Translations under genes and position numbers: made by a program
Part shown: piece after piece, positions 1-11,400 of the stretch
Layout of the letters: each line of letters opens with the position of its first letter
Numbering within the stretch: position 1 is the first letter of the stretch
Source: Reticulitermes lucifugus
Taxonomy: Eukaryota > Arthropoda > Insecta > Blattodea > Rhinotermitidae
NCBI GenBank assembly: GCA_026260175.1
Contig: JAKCWW010000655.1
Coordinates: 29,261 to 80,424, forward strand
Length of the DNA stretch: 51,164 bases
Direction: 5' to 3'
The notes under the pieces: generated by a model
What the model was told of the DNA's origin: nothing
Databases searched by the model: none
Seen by the model: the letters and a program-made list of their open reading frames with translations, nothing else

Positions 1-75
1 TAAAAACCTGGGAGCCTCGACCTCCTGGAGCCCTAAGGGCCTGCCTAGGCCTGTAATGGGATTACTTTACCTTTG
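1..75 (+). repeat. SINE family C fragment, 3' part
   Basis: Matches the reverse complement of 15131-15205: the block around CTCCTGGAGCCCTAAGGGCC and the end AATGGGATTACTTTACCTTT. The element's tRNA-like head lies left of the window edge. Confidence 0.7.
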
Positions 76-204
76 TATTAATTCCGTGACCTCTGCTTGT
101 CCCAGCTCATGCTTAGCGTTGTGTGCATGTTCCGTCACGGATGTCACTGTGAAGCCATTGCAGCGTAACGACGTATGTCGCCAGTTAGCAGGTAGGAGAC
201 ACAG

Positions 205-290
205 CAGAGTGGCAATGAACGTTGCGGTCGAGTCGGTTGCCGGTTTCATATTCGTGAGGTCGCAGGTTCAAATCCTTTCCTACAGAAACG
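205..290 (+). repeat. tRNA-related fragment with B box
   Basis: Contains GGTTCAAATCC at 264-274, a perfect RNA polymerase III B box, about 40 nt after an A-box-like TGGCAATGAACG. It does not fold as a full tRNA; probably a SINE head. Confidence 0.4.
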
Positions 291-614
291 CTGTCCTGAC
301 ACCTTTTCGTAGATTTCCTCTCTCCCGTCACACAAAAACTCATTAGGCTACGATTGCTTTCTTGCACATTCTTTTCAAGTCCTTGTTTTTTTGAACATTC
401 CATCATACGACAGTATAGAGACTGAGATGCCGACAGCTTCGTTAAATGTTCCACAAATAAACATAGTGGCATTGAATATTGTTTAAAAGCCTCCATATTT
501 AGTGCAGATTTTACGAAAGAGTGTCCCTTGAACCTACACTGTGCCGTAGGTTTGTAAGTCCCTGGGTGCGGTTCAGTTGTAACATGTCAGAACATAACAG
601 TTTATGATAATATG

Positions 615-868
615 CAGTAGTGTAGCTTTGTTTCTGACGAAAGGGCTGAACAATCAAAGTGGCCACCCCCGCCAGAAATTACGAAATTTTAAAGAATCAA
701 AATTTATTATATTTTCTTTTACTTGTCTCAATAATTTAAAATTTGTTGAGCTCAGAAAATAATTTTTTTTTTCATTTAAAATATTCATTTTGCCGCCCAT
801 TTTGCCGCCCCTTGGACTCTGCTGCCCGGGGCGGCGGCACCGCTCGCCACACACTAGCTACGCCCCTG
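615..868. mobile_element. hAT-like MITE
   Basis: The right end TAGCTACGCCCCTG is the inverted form of the CAGGGGCGTAGCTA type terminus. The left end CAGTAGTGTAGCTTT is a diverged partner. The interior is AT-rich with a GC-rich patch (GCCGCCCCTTGG, GGGGCGGCGGC). The target duplication is not clear, so the boundaries are approximate. Confidence 0.45.
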
Positions 869-875
869 TGTTATA

Positions 876-2084
876 TCAACGTATTTTAAGTAGTGGAAAT
901 TCAGTGTGATGCAGCGAGTGATTGCAGTATAAATGTGTTATACCGTCTTTAACAACCGAAACCCAGCATTTTGCCCACTGACTCTATTTTCGTGTTCCGT
1001 GCTATACTCACAATAAGGAACGATGTTTTTGCCCACACAGCATTAGCATTTTAACGGAGACGATGTGAATGCAACATTACAACAGCTATGGTTGCTTAGC
1101 GACCGGACAGGAGACGGAGGAAAGTAGAAATGGGGAAATGAAAGCTATTTGTGCGTAAGATTTGCATAAAGTGCTTAAAATGGATGTGCAGTGGGAGATG
1201 TGATGGATAGCGTGTAATTTACCCCAAGACTGACGTAATTTCTACCTTCACTGGTTTTATTGAATTGTTCGTAGTACCATTGTACAGTATTATATCAGTT
1301 TATTAAAACGAAACATTCTTTATATGTTACATTCTAAGAGTTATAACTTTAATAAACTGTCTTTACCTCCAGTATATATATAAAGTCCCATTAAGCTTCA
1401 AGGATACTTAAGTAAAATTGTAATTATAACAAGTTAGAAAACAGCACATAGCGTAGCGATTGTGGTTTGTTCGCTGCGTGGTTACGCTGTTATATAAAGA
1501 ACTGTTTACACAGCGACAGACTTTGATATTTCAGTTCGGTCTCCAGATTCGTGCAGAGAGCTGCAAAATGAGTCCAATATTTTCGAGTAATGATGATGAT
1601 GATGATGATGACGTCGACGACGACATGCTGCTCCCAGTCATGTCCATAAGCAGATGTCATCGCGTTAAGAATAAGGCGGACTGTGACGTCACTAACAGGC
1701 ACATTTTCGAGGATCTGGAAGTTCTAATTTTCGTCGATCACAGCAGATCACTAACCGAGAGTTTTGGCTGAAATGTTATTCAGGGAATTAGTTCAGCAAC
1801 TTGGAAGGCACTCATGCCGACCAAAGGCTGTCTGTAGTCACACGCAGTCTTGCCTACGTGCGAGAGAAGTTCAGTTGGCCTCCCGAATCTGCCGGTAACA
1901 AGGCTTAAAAGTCGACACAACGATAAGTGTCCAACATTTTTCGCTTACCTCGACTGAATTTTTCCATAATTTTCCTCAGTTGTAAGGCAAATGCCTTCAA
2001 AGGGGCGCACTCCACTTTTCCCAATTATTGTAGTCTTCAGCCAAAACTCTTCCCTCTCACCGCTCAGGACTTGAGCCAATGCAA
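876..2084. other. Unassigned spacer
   Basis: No gene recognised. It holds a GAT-type microsatellite at 1590-1626 and a motif GTTGCTTAGCGAC at 1091-1103 that resembles an RFX X-box. Open frames here (for example 1460-1771, with an Asp run from the microsatellite) have no supporting features. Confidence 0.6.
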
Positions 2085-2275
2085 TCACAAAATTTCTGGG
2101 TTCAACTACAGGGCAGCCATCCAACCAAAAGCTTCTCTTCCAAAAGGAGTAGGTCTAATTGTCAGGAGCCTAATTTCGCCAGCAGCAGCAGTCCATAGTA
2201 TGAAGGCGTCAGGCTCTGAAGCTAAGACGACCAAACCCGTTAGCGTAAACCCACTCCTTGTTACAATTTATAAGA
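2085..2275 (+). repeat. SINE-like repeat family E, copy 1
   Basis: Shares order and wording with 42855-43030: a B-box-like GGGTTCAACTACAGGG, then ATCCAACCAAAAG, then a GGAGTAGGTCTAATT block and CCGTTAGCGTAA. Diverged. The 156-residue open frame over it is not a gene. Confidence 0.5.
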
Positions 2276-3084
2276 CAAAGATTCCACGTTCCGGCTATGC
2301 GTTTCGTACGCACGGATGGTTTAAATTAACAAGGAACAGCCAGTTGAGCTTGGCGCAGATTTCCGCCCGTAGGTGGTTTTCTTGCTCGTTACGTTGATTG
2401 AAGGCTTGAATACTACAAGCCAGTTCCGATGCTAAGAAGTTGTCAAATTGATCATGCCATGTATTTATGTGTCTTTCTACGTCTGTGGCTACGTAAGTAT
2501 TTTAATTTTAGTAGTGCGCTATTTTGCAGCCTATTTACATGTTGTATCCAGTGTAAGTGACATGTCTTTCCTTCTGTCATGTTCTCAGCTTGTAATAGAA
2601 CTCAGTTCTTAAGTATTACATAGATGAACTTCATGCATCAAGAGGCATGAACGCATCTGTTTTTGGGCTGTCCACTGTTAAGCGAAGCAACTCGCAAATA
2701 ACATTTGGCAGCTCAAATCCAGTTTGGAGCACAGCCAACATTTACTTACAAGCGCAGTTTCTAATTATAGGATCTAAATTGTTTCTTGATATTTAAAAAT
2801 ATATGTCGGTTATTCGTGTCTGTGCTGCACACCGGTAAAGTGTCCCGTGGCATATTCCACTTATCAGTACTTAGCTCTTATCGTGTCTGTTCGATAACAC
2901 TGGCACGGCGTGACTTAGGCACGATGTTAACAGAGTGCTGGTGCGCCACATATGAAGGTAATGATGTGTTCTGGTGTATCTCAAGTGTGCAGAAGCAAGA
3001 TATTCATTCTTGTACTAGAGTTTATAAAGTACGTAGAAATATTTCATTGTTACGAGTGATTGTTTTATTCACCAAAACGTCCTG

Positions 3085-3230
3085 ACCGGCTGTGGTGCCC
3101 ACCCAGCTTCCTGTTCAATGGGTACCGGGGTTCTTTCCCTGGGGGTAAAGCGGCCGGAGCGTGAAGTTAACCACTCATCTCCATTTAGTCACCTGCTTCC
3201 CCTACATACCTTCATGACGTGGGCGGGGAA
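3085..3230 (+). repeat. SINE family A, copy 1 (3' part)
   Basis: Matches the reverse complement of 42352-42490: GGGTACCGGGG, GTAAAGCGGCCGGAGCGTGA, CCTTCATGACGTGGGCGG. The tRNA-like head is missing or diverged. Confidence 0.7.
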
Positions 3231-3426
3231 AATTTTACGTTTTAGCAGCTTAAGAACCTTGAACTATATGAGGTTTTTCTTCCTTACGGTAGTGACTATG
3301 AAGATTTCCGTCTTATGGTATTGACGCCGTGTAGTTTGTAGTGCGTTTCTGAGGAACATACTGCCGCTGTCTATTCTGCGGCTTATTACGCTGTATATTC
3401 ACTTACGTCTTATTCAGCGACACTTT

Positions 3427-3755
3427 CAGTATTTCTCAACCACTTCTCCACAGAAGGAATCCTGAAATAATTTTTCATTACCCGAGGAACCCCTATGTGT
3501 GGAGACGTTTCACAAGACCAGGAAACGTTGATAGCGGGAAGCGCAATTCAATTACTGGTAAATTATTTTCGAGAAAAGTTATTTTTAAAGAGCTGCTAAA
3601 TATATATATAATAAGTCAGCTTAGATTGTAAGAAATTTAGAAGTTTTCTTGACTTTTTTGTATTATTTCGAGGGATATTTGGAATTCTTTGCAGTATTTC
3701 GAAATTTTTATTTACTTATTCCACGATTTCTCGCGAAACCCTGTTTGGGAGTTAT
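3427..3755. mobile_element. hAT-like nonautonomous element, copy 1
   Basis: Homologous along its length to 48242-48569: GAGGAACCCCTA, CGGGAAGCGCAATT, AAAGAGCTGCTAAATATA, ATTTCTCGCGAAACCCTG. The left end CAGTATTTCTCAAC corresponds to CAGTGTTTCCCAAC of the other copy. The right end is blurred and no clean target duplication is seen. Confidence 0.65.
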
Positions 3756-4184
3756 CAGTTACTGGTATGGCGTGTAACGATATCAAGATTAGTGGTGAGT
3801 GGCTTGCGAAAGATTGGTATTAAGTGGTTATTTTCTGATTTGAGATACTGTCCCTCATTTGCGTGGTGAGGATGAGGAAAACAATGAAAGTCTTTGGATA
3901 GTCTGTGTGCTAGTCGAATTTCTACCTTGTTGCCTTTCGAATAGGAGCCAGAAGCATTAGGGCTACAGCTTGAGCTGAATTACTCGCTATATTGAACTAC
4001 GTCTAGTGGTGATCAGTGATACGGCGTCGTTAGTACGGAGACCAAGGGTTAAAGATATTTCAGGCAATAATCTCTTTCTTTGCGAGAATCACACGCAGCA
4101 TGCACACAGTGTCAGTAAAGTGCGAAGTTTTATAAGCTAAAAGCAGGTAGTGCATACATGAGGGCGACTGGAAAAGATTCTCAA

Positions 4185-4207
4185 TTTATTTATTTATTTA
4201 TTTATTT
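4185..4207. repeat. (TTTA)n microsatellite
   Basis: Five to six TTTA units in line. Confidence 0.95.
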
Positions 4208-4505
4208 AGTCACAATTTATTTTAGGAACAATTACAACTTATCGCTATTATATATACAAGTGTCCACTTTATCCTGTCCCTGAACACAGACTTTTTATCC
4301 CATAGGAAGCCTGTATCCGTCAGGAATTCAGAGCACCTCCAGACTCTCATATGGGGTAAGGTAACTGGAACAGAAAGGGGGAAACAGCCTCTAAATTGCC
4401 GGCGGATGCAGGCTTCCTATGCGACTAAGCTACCGTGACAGCTGTCGTGCTCAGGAAACGTATAAAATGGACATGTGTGTTCGTGAGATTTCGCTACCAT
4501 TTAAG

Positions 4506-4560
4506 CAGTGGTTTTCAAAGTGTGCTCCCGCGGGACACGTGTTCCGAGAAACGTACCGAG
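4506..4560. mobile_element. hAT-type terminus
   Basis: CAGTGGTTTTCAAAGTGTG followed by CTCCCGCGGGAC resembles the common hAT MITE end. The matching right terminus was not found, so the extent is unknown. Confidence 0.35.
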
Positions 4561-5321
4561 ATGGCCAATTACTGAAATTGATTTGACTTTGTCCCCAGTT
4601 CGCGGACAAAAGTTAATTTATAAAGAGAATTTTTTTCAGATTTATATTATTCTTGCTGTCTTGCGGATAAAAGCTGTCAGGCTCTCCGGGTCCATAGTAT
4701 AATACAACACGATATTTTCCACTAAATGGTAATATTGTTCCTAGTTTGAGTTTTGTCACACAAAGTGCACCTTGACGTCCAGCTGCTAAGAAACTGAAGA
4801 TTTTACTTTTATTTCTTTTTTGACGTGCCCCTTTCCGTCTCGGTATTTTCTCCCAACATATAAAACATAAGAAACAGATTAAAGTGTCGGGCAGTAAAAA
4901 TAACAGCATTACTAAATTCAGTGTAAATATTAGATTGGATAATGGGGACAGGAAAACATGTTGAAAGAGACTGCAACAGCTTGGAAGGAACAGCACGTAA
5001 AAAAGGAACAGCCACCTACAAATAGACTGGGCGACAGCTCCTAGAAAATTTCAGCAAGTTAAACATTAAAAAATATTAGGTTCGTATAGCTTGGCCGCGG
5101 TCAACTTGCTTAAAACGGATCCATTAACTAGTGGAATCAACTACAGAAAATAATGTAGTGAATTAATTATTAGTGTAATAAGACGCTGGGTGACCTTGAG
5201 TAGGGTAACCCAATTTTGTGAATGAAAAAAGAGGACACCGGAAACACTGTCATATACTTACTCTGTACTGTCGTCCACTGTGGATATGGCTAAATTCTAA
5301 CATTTGATTTTTTTTTCATGG

Positions 5322-5562
5322 TTCAGCAGTCCTAGTGGGCATAGGCATCGTCTATGAGGTTTCTCCATCACACACGAACACACCACACTCGGTAGGACTC
5401 CTCTAGACTAGTGATTGGCTCATCTCAGAGACCTCTGCCTGACAAAACACAACACTCACAGGAGACAGACATCCATGCCCCCGGCGGGATTCCAACCCAC
5501 AATCGCAGCAAGTGAGCGGCCGTAAACCCACGCCTTAGACCACGCGGTCACTGGGATTTGAT
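5322..5562 (-). repeat. SINE family B, copy 1
   Basis: On the - strand the head reads as a type II tRNA-like GTGACCGCGTGGTCTAAGGC with a B box at the GGGATTCCAACCC segment (5482-5494). It is followed by the shared body (GTTGTGTTTTGTCAGGCAGA). Aligns with 22887-23124 and 31448-31640. Confidence 0.8.
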
Positions 5563-6250
5563 TAGCATCATATAAGTGTGTTGATGTAGGATGCTTAAAT
5601 GTTTTAGTCACAACGGACCTTATATTTGGCCACAGGATGAATTAATGGAGAAGAAAGCGTTTTATGTAATATCCGGACTGAGGAAATAAATTACACAGTG
5701 GACAAATAAACGTTATTAACTTGCCTTGTCAGTCAGTACTTCTGTGCTTATAACACCAGTACATGCACATACCTGATGCAATCCGCAGGCAAGAGCACGG
5801 CGATTACTTGACTGCTTTTACTGTTAAGCGCTTTTCAACTGAGAGTGAGTATTGCTGCAAAATGTTAGCGAATGTGTGCTAACGAAAGAGTGTTTAAATG
5901 CCAAGACAAAGTGGAGCCGAGCACAAATATTTCCTCAACGGAGTGTGTACTGAGAAAGGAATTGTCGTTTTAAGAGACAGATAAAATGGCATGTCAATTT
6001 AACGCAACTTATATTGATGACGTACGACGCAAAAAAAATTGACTATGCCTTTCGACTTAAATAAGAAGCCATCATCAGGCCTATGTAACTTAATATGTAT
6101 ATATGTATGTATATTTAATACATATATGTACACGGAGAAGGGGGGGGACAATATTCACAGTGTTGTGTCAGGGAATGTTCTCTTTATATTACGTATGTTC
6201 TTATACGGAAATCGTTACAGCTAATTTATTTTAATATAATAAGATATATG
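5563..6250. other. Unassigned AT-rich spacer
   Basis: No gene, RNA or clear repeat recognised; a TATA/TGTA-rich tract lies at 6095-6130. Confidence 0.5.
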
Positions 6251-6316
6251 TCTGATTATCGTTCACCAACAAATGCACAAAGACAATTTTTCACTAATTA
6301 CTTTATTAAAGGATTT

Positions 6317-6360
6317 CCCCTATACGTATTTCGGCAATCTATATTGCCATCTTCAGGGGG
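6317..6360 (-). ncRNA. Hammerhead ribozyme, type I, short stem III (copy 2)
   Basis: Mirror image of the copy at 6406-6449. Stem II is perfect here (GGCAAT with ATTGCC), the core CTGAAGA lies at 6356-6350, then GAAA, the palindrome ATACGTAT and UA cleavage site, and stem I CCCC/GGGG. Because both copies lie in one inverted element, only one can be in sense orientation in any transcript. Confidence 0.8.
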
Positions 6361-6405
6361 TCATTTTGGATTGTACATAGACCAATGTAGTACAATCCAA
6401 AATGA

Positions 6406-6449
6406 CCCCCTGAAGATGGCAATATAGATTGTCGAAATACGTATAGGGG
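6406..6449 (+). ncRNA. Hammerhead ribozyme, type I, short stem III (copy 1)
   Basis: Stem I is CCCC (6406-6409) with GGGG (6446-6449). The conserved core CTGAAGA is at 6410-6416. Stem II is GGCAAT (6418-6423) with ATTGTC (6428-6433), loop ATAG. GAAA is at 6434-6437. Stem III is the palindrome ATACGTAT (6437-6444), which can pair between two molecules or form a minimal hairpin. Predicted cleavage is after A6445, a legal UH site. All invariant core bases are present. Confidence 0.8.
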
Positions 6450-6659
6450 AAATCCTTTAATAAAGTAATTAGTGAAAAAAATTATCTTTGTGCATTTGTT
6501 GGTGAATGATAATCAGTTATATAACGATGCACGGTGAATACAACGTGAAAGATATATGTCATTCACGACTTCAACTTTCTTGTGTAAGTATGAGATCACG
6601 TGGGCTGTTATTCATCGTTGGGTTGCTATTGTTGAAAATTCTGGCGTTTAAATTACTCC

Positions 6660-6970
6660 AGTGTACTTGCGATTATCCAGGGTAATCGTGGGGAGGGGAT
6701 ACACGGGTAATTGAGAAAAACAGATAACCCAAAACATATACTTTATTGAACCACGAACAAAAAATAGAACTGTAATTTATTCACTATATACACAATACAA
6801 ATGTAGCTTCCGCACGAAAGATGCCAATTGCTGTGTTGAGGATTTCGTTCGGGCACTCTGCGCTAAGTCACGTTATTCCCCGCCTTCGTCATTAGTCATT
6901 AGCAACTTACGATCGTGCACGGATAATCCGCAAACCGGATGATCCGCGCACGGATAATCGATAGTAAAGT
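6660..6970. mobile_element. Nonautonomous pogo/Tigger-like element
   Basis: The ends are AGTGTACTTGCGATTATCC (left) and, inverted, ACTTTACTATCGATTATCC (right), 14 of 19 identical. The interior has GATAATCCGCAAACCGGATG and related GGATAATC words typical of degenerate Tigger/jerky termini. No transposase remains. Confidence 0.5.
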
Positions 6971-8070
6971 ATATGTCTGAAATTTCTCCATCAGTTTCGT
7001 AACTTGGTGGACGGACCTTATTCAATTACATGTTTTCTCTTTGTCTGGTAGAATTTGATCTACTTTACATATGTTGTTATGACATGTAGCGCAGAGAGGC
7101 GTGTGTCCGTCAGTATATGGTTGGACATGGTATAGAGCGGAGAGGTGTAGGCGTGTAGCCATGCTATATATTTCAGCGTGCTTTTAGCGACGCTTAGGAC
7201 TTCAAAGACAAATAGCCGACATCGTGTTAATGTACGTACAGCCGTAGTAATACAATAACGACTTTATGGTGTTACAATATACATGACAAATCCGTGAAAC
7301 ACAGGCTAATATTTTTGAAACTGTACGCACAACATCTTTCCTTTCTTATAACGATTCATTTTTATGTCACCCACCTGCCCTTCAACAGGAAACAGTCACA
7401 AAAGTAGTTGCTTCACAACTTTTGAGATAATTGATTATTGATGGTCTTAAGTATGTAAGAATATATGGTTGAAAACGAAGACATCAATTTAATAATAAAA
7501 AAGAGGACCCGGACATAGTAAATTACCTTCCAAAAGGGACATATCTGGGAAACGAGGACATTTGGCCACTTTATCATTGAGAATTACTTCAAAGAGTGAG
7601 TGAAAGTTGTCGGGATAGGTGTACGAATATACTGTTTAAGAATTAATAACGCATAAGTCATTGCATTGCACAGCGTTTGAAAGAATTTTTCTGTTTAAAT
7701 CAATGAGTTTCTTGATCGGCGTCGTATAAGCGTTTCAAGGAATACACCTGCGTTGTTAAAGAAGTTCCAGTGGCCGGTCTCATCTCATTTATACGACTGT
7801 TTGCGCCGTCAGTGTAAGGATTAATTCTGTTTTGTGAAAGTGCTTTAAATAACATGTCAGCGTTAATTTCTTTAGTTAATGACTCTCTTTTAAATTAGAA
7901 TGTTTGGCCTTGTACTGTAAAGTCAATAATCGGTTGCAAGAAAAATGGCACCACTTCATTCGTTTGATACAGTATACAAAATTCACTAATCCTCATAGAA
8001 GAATTAAAGAACGTAAACAAAGAATAGAGGTGTGACAGCTAAAGGATGTGGCGTTATTCCTGCCCGACAG
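6971..8070. other. Spacer upstream of first recognised exon
   Basis: No exon, RNA or repeat recognised. The upstream exon or exons of the CAP-Gly gene may lie here or left of the window; I found no ATG-bearing frame with a phase-matched donor. Confidence 0.4.
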
Positions 8071-8472
8071 GTGCCTGCAGAGAGCCGCATCCCAGTGTTC
8101 CGGCAGCAACCATCTGCACCTGCACAGTCGCATGCCCGTAGCGGCTTCTCGTTGCGATCACACAATGACAACACCAGCAAGCGGCCATCCTCTCTCTTTG
8201 AGCTGTTTGGAAGGAACAAGGTAGGCGCTGTGCCCGCGAAACCCATGTCAGTGGAGTCTACAAGGGCTTCTGTTGTGTCTACTACACGCAACGGCGCGAA
8301 GAGCGACACATCTTGTGCAGCAGCTTCGAAGATCAAGCCCGAAAACGTGAAGAATGTTAGGACGTCTGAAGAAGCAAGATGTGAGCGGGTGGTTGGTGAG
8401 CAGGACGTCAACACGACAGGCACAGTTACTGCGGCTCATGTCGGACATCGCGTGTGTGTGAGTGGCACCAAG
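8071..8472 (+). CDS. Exon 1 of recognised model: Ser-rich linker and start of CAP-Gly
   Basis: Encodes residues 1-134 of the partial protein. The acceptor is after CAG at 8068-8070, preceded by a short pyrimidine run; a second AG at 8079-8080 is possible. The reading frame is closed by TAA at 8014 and has no in-frame ATG before 8071, so this is an internal exon. The donor is at 8473 (AAG|GTAGGC), phase 0. The sequence opens with SRIPVFR and runs through Ser/Ala-rich linker. It ends HVGHRVCVSGTK, which is the first strand of a CAP-Gly domain and joins in frame to VGILRYYG of the next exon. A possible internal donor at 8221 (AAG|GTAGGC) would remove the second half; I do not favour it because the CAP-Gly start would be lost. 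Confidence 0.85.
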
Positions 8473-11400
8473 GTAGGCTGTCCACATTAAATATATGACA
8501 GACTCTGTGCGTGTGTGTGTGTGTGTGTGTTTGACTGTGCACAAAGTGGCACAACAGTAGGATGTGGACATTACAGTACATAACAAACAGCACATATTAG
8601 TGTGGACAAAGTGGCACCAAGACAGGGCGCAGACAGTATATTAGCCTACATAATAGATGTCATACATGATATTGTACACCAGGTGGCACCAAGGTAGGAA
8701 GTAGGAATCACATTACATAACAGACCACGCGATGCAATGCACAAAATGGCACAGTAGATGAGAAAGGGCAAACATATTAAGTTATATAAGTTGTCAACCC
8801 TTGAAACTTACAGGGAAGAGGTGGTTTATAAGATCTAGGCGGAGATGGGAGCATCATTTAACATGATTTTTCAAGAACTGGTGACTGGGGTCATTTGGGA
8901 CAGGATAAGGACCAGTGGCAAGTTCTTTTCAATAAGCTGATGGAACTTGTGTTTCCATGAATGGCAGGGAGTACCTTGACTAGCTGAGCAGCTATTATTT
9001 ACCAAAAGACTGTGCATCACGCAGGAAGTGCCAGGTGTAAAAAGTTGCATTGTTACTGTATATCGGCATGGACATTAGGATTTAGACTCCAGCCAAGGAC
9101 AAGAGTTTTTGTTACAGGATATCCAAACAACTGTGAGTTCAAGGAAGGGCATTTTTGATTGGGTTAATCTAATTGGAGTATGAGATTTGCTTACACTTTG
9201 TGCATTATGAAGGCCTGGAATGGCTTGACACTTTCATGTGTTTATTCACCTCTGTGGTGGTACCTACGCACAGTGTAGGCTCGTTTGTCTTAACAAGAGC
9301 AGCAGTGACTAGGGAATTATCAGATTTAATGAGAAGTGGTGGAGGATAAGGGGCCTGTGGTCAGAGAAGCCGGCAAAAATTTGACCTTCAGCTAAATTGC
9401 CACAGTGTTTGTAGTGCAAATACCACAATACTGTTCAGTTCTAATGTTCTCTGAAGATGATGTTATGCTTAGGATTACTTAGCTGGCAGATATGCCTGGC
9501 AACATCCGTTTTCATGTCTGAATATTTGCTTATACTCTACACAGTTTTCTTCAGTTTTATTGAGTTTAATTTATAATAAATGATAGAGATATGTGGGAAT
9601 TTTGGCACTAGAACAACGAATTTCATACTCTGTGTTGTGCATATTTTAATTTTTTGCATCACTGGCAAGTTTCTATGGATGAATTTTCCCAAGAATAATT
9701 CTAATACTTCAAGCATGTGTGGCTTGTGTCCCCCTATCCCAATCCATAGCCTTCACTGACAGTGGAAAACATCACATACGAGTGTTTATCTTGGCAAAAT
9801 TTCTACACGTTTCTGTACTTTTTATGTTTTTGTATAATTATGTTCATAATAGGCTTCTTCTGATAAGGTGGGAATACTCAGATACTATGGTGAAATCAAC
9901 CTGGCACGTGGCCTCTTCTGTGGAGTGGAGTTGGATGAACCTGCAGGTCTGAATGATGGGTCAGTGCAGGGTGTCAGGTACTTCACGTGCAGACCTCAGC
10001 ACGGTATTATCGCACCTGTGGCCATTGTGCGACCTCTACCTCAGCAATTTCCAGATATAGGCTTTAAAACAAGTGCGGATGTTAGCCTGGACGAGTCGGG
10101 ACCATTCAGTCTGCTAGATGACATCACTATGGAGCAGATGGAGGACCATCTCCAGACCCAGGTGAGGACAACAAACCACTCATCAGTGATATTTTGTGAG
10201 CACAGAATACCATCTGGAAAACTCGTTCCTTGGCCACAGAAATTACATTTTATTTGGGTTATTGTATCCAAAATATTTGATCAGAAAATACAACCGTTTA
10301 GTATCACATGAATGTAGAACCTTCTAAATAATTTTGTATGTTTTAACGTCTGTTTAGCCAGCCTTTCCCTGTCTGTCATTTAATGTTGCACCAGCATTCC
10401 CTTTTAAAGATGTCAGTAAAGAAGGTTACCAAAACATCACATGTAACATGTATGTTAACATATAATTAAAAGGATTATTGAAAGAGACTCTTGTTTCCCA
10501 TTTATTCTATTATGCATGTTGACCTTTACAGGTTTGGACATTACTAGTTTCGACAGTCATTTATGTCAGTGATGTTTTTCCTATTATCTTTACTGACTAC
10601 AGGCCATCAGGTGTTTTGACCATATTCTCATGATTTAGTCTGTTATAAAGAACAAAAATTTATGTATTAACTGGAAACTAATATTTTACTCTTTGTCACT
10701 TCATTAAATCTGCATTGACAGAGGCCCAAGTTATGTATCTTCATTGTACGTACAATATATATGAAGACTTTAAGCTTAGGGTGACTGGCAGGTTTCAAAA
10801 TCTTTTATTAAAAACCCTCTACCACTATCATGCTGTGCGTATGTAAGTATGGATTGCAGTTGTGAATATTTAATTTTGTCTTTTACTTAACACAGTTTCT
10901 TACACACACAGTCTTGTTTGTGTCCATGTAGCTAACACTGATGTGCTCTTAGGAAGATGGCTGGGTCCATTCTCTCTTTATGACAATTTTTGGTTCCTAC
11001 CTCGGAGGTGCAGATGAATAGGCATACTGTCATTACCACTTTTCATACTGAAGACTTCACCAAATGTTATCATGAAATTACAGTTTTCAGATAATACAAC
11101 ATAAAGCCAGAATAAACCATACTTTGTATGGGGCTATAAATGGGACTTTTCATGTCTCCCATAATGATTACACAGATTTTGTTAAAATGGGAAAGGCCCA
11201 CTTTCCACTTTTCAGCCAGGTTTATCAATAATGAAACCCAGTTTGCTTAAGATTGGGGTATTCTATATGTCCCATAAACCACTCGACACATTGCTTTCAA
11301 ATTCTGTGTGGAAGACTTGCACGGAAAGTTTTCACGTACCAATTTTCAGTCACATTGTTTCATAATAAAGCCTAGCTGGCATATGGCCATAACTGTACTT

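Larger units (their letters stand above)
6251..6519. mobile_element. Foldback element with two opposed hammerhead ribozymes
   Basis: Two nearly identical arms (about 6251-6377 and 6389-6519) are inverted around a spacer of about 12 nt centred at 6383. The outer ends read CTGATTATCGTTCACCAAC and GTTGGTGAATGATAATCAG. Each arm carries a hammerhead-like core (6317-6360 on -, 6406-6449 on +) followed by TTTAATAAAGTAATTAGTG and GTGCATTTGTTGG. The same downstream box follows the ribozymes at 21977 and 27170, so these belong to one retroelement-like family. Hammerheads of this compact type are known from Penelope-like retroelement terminal repeats; assignment to that class is inference. Confidence 0.85.

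Noticed and set aside
1460..1771. Open frame with Asp run
   Set aside because: The Asp run is translation of a GAT microsatellite; no further support.
1927..2397. 156-residue open frame on +
   Set aside because: It overlaps a SINE-like repeat (2085-2275), has no domain and no splice-site support.
8004..8595. Open frames of 139 and 115 residues on - opposite exon 1
   Set aside because: They are shadows of the coding exon on the + strand.
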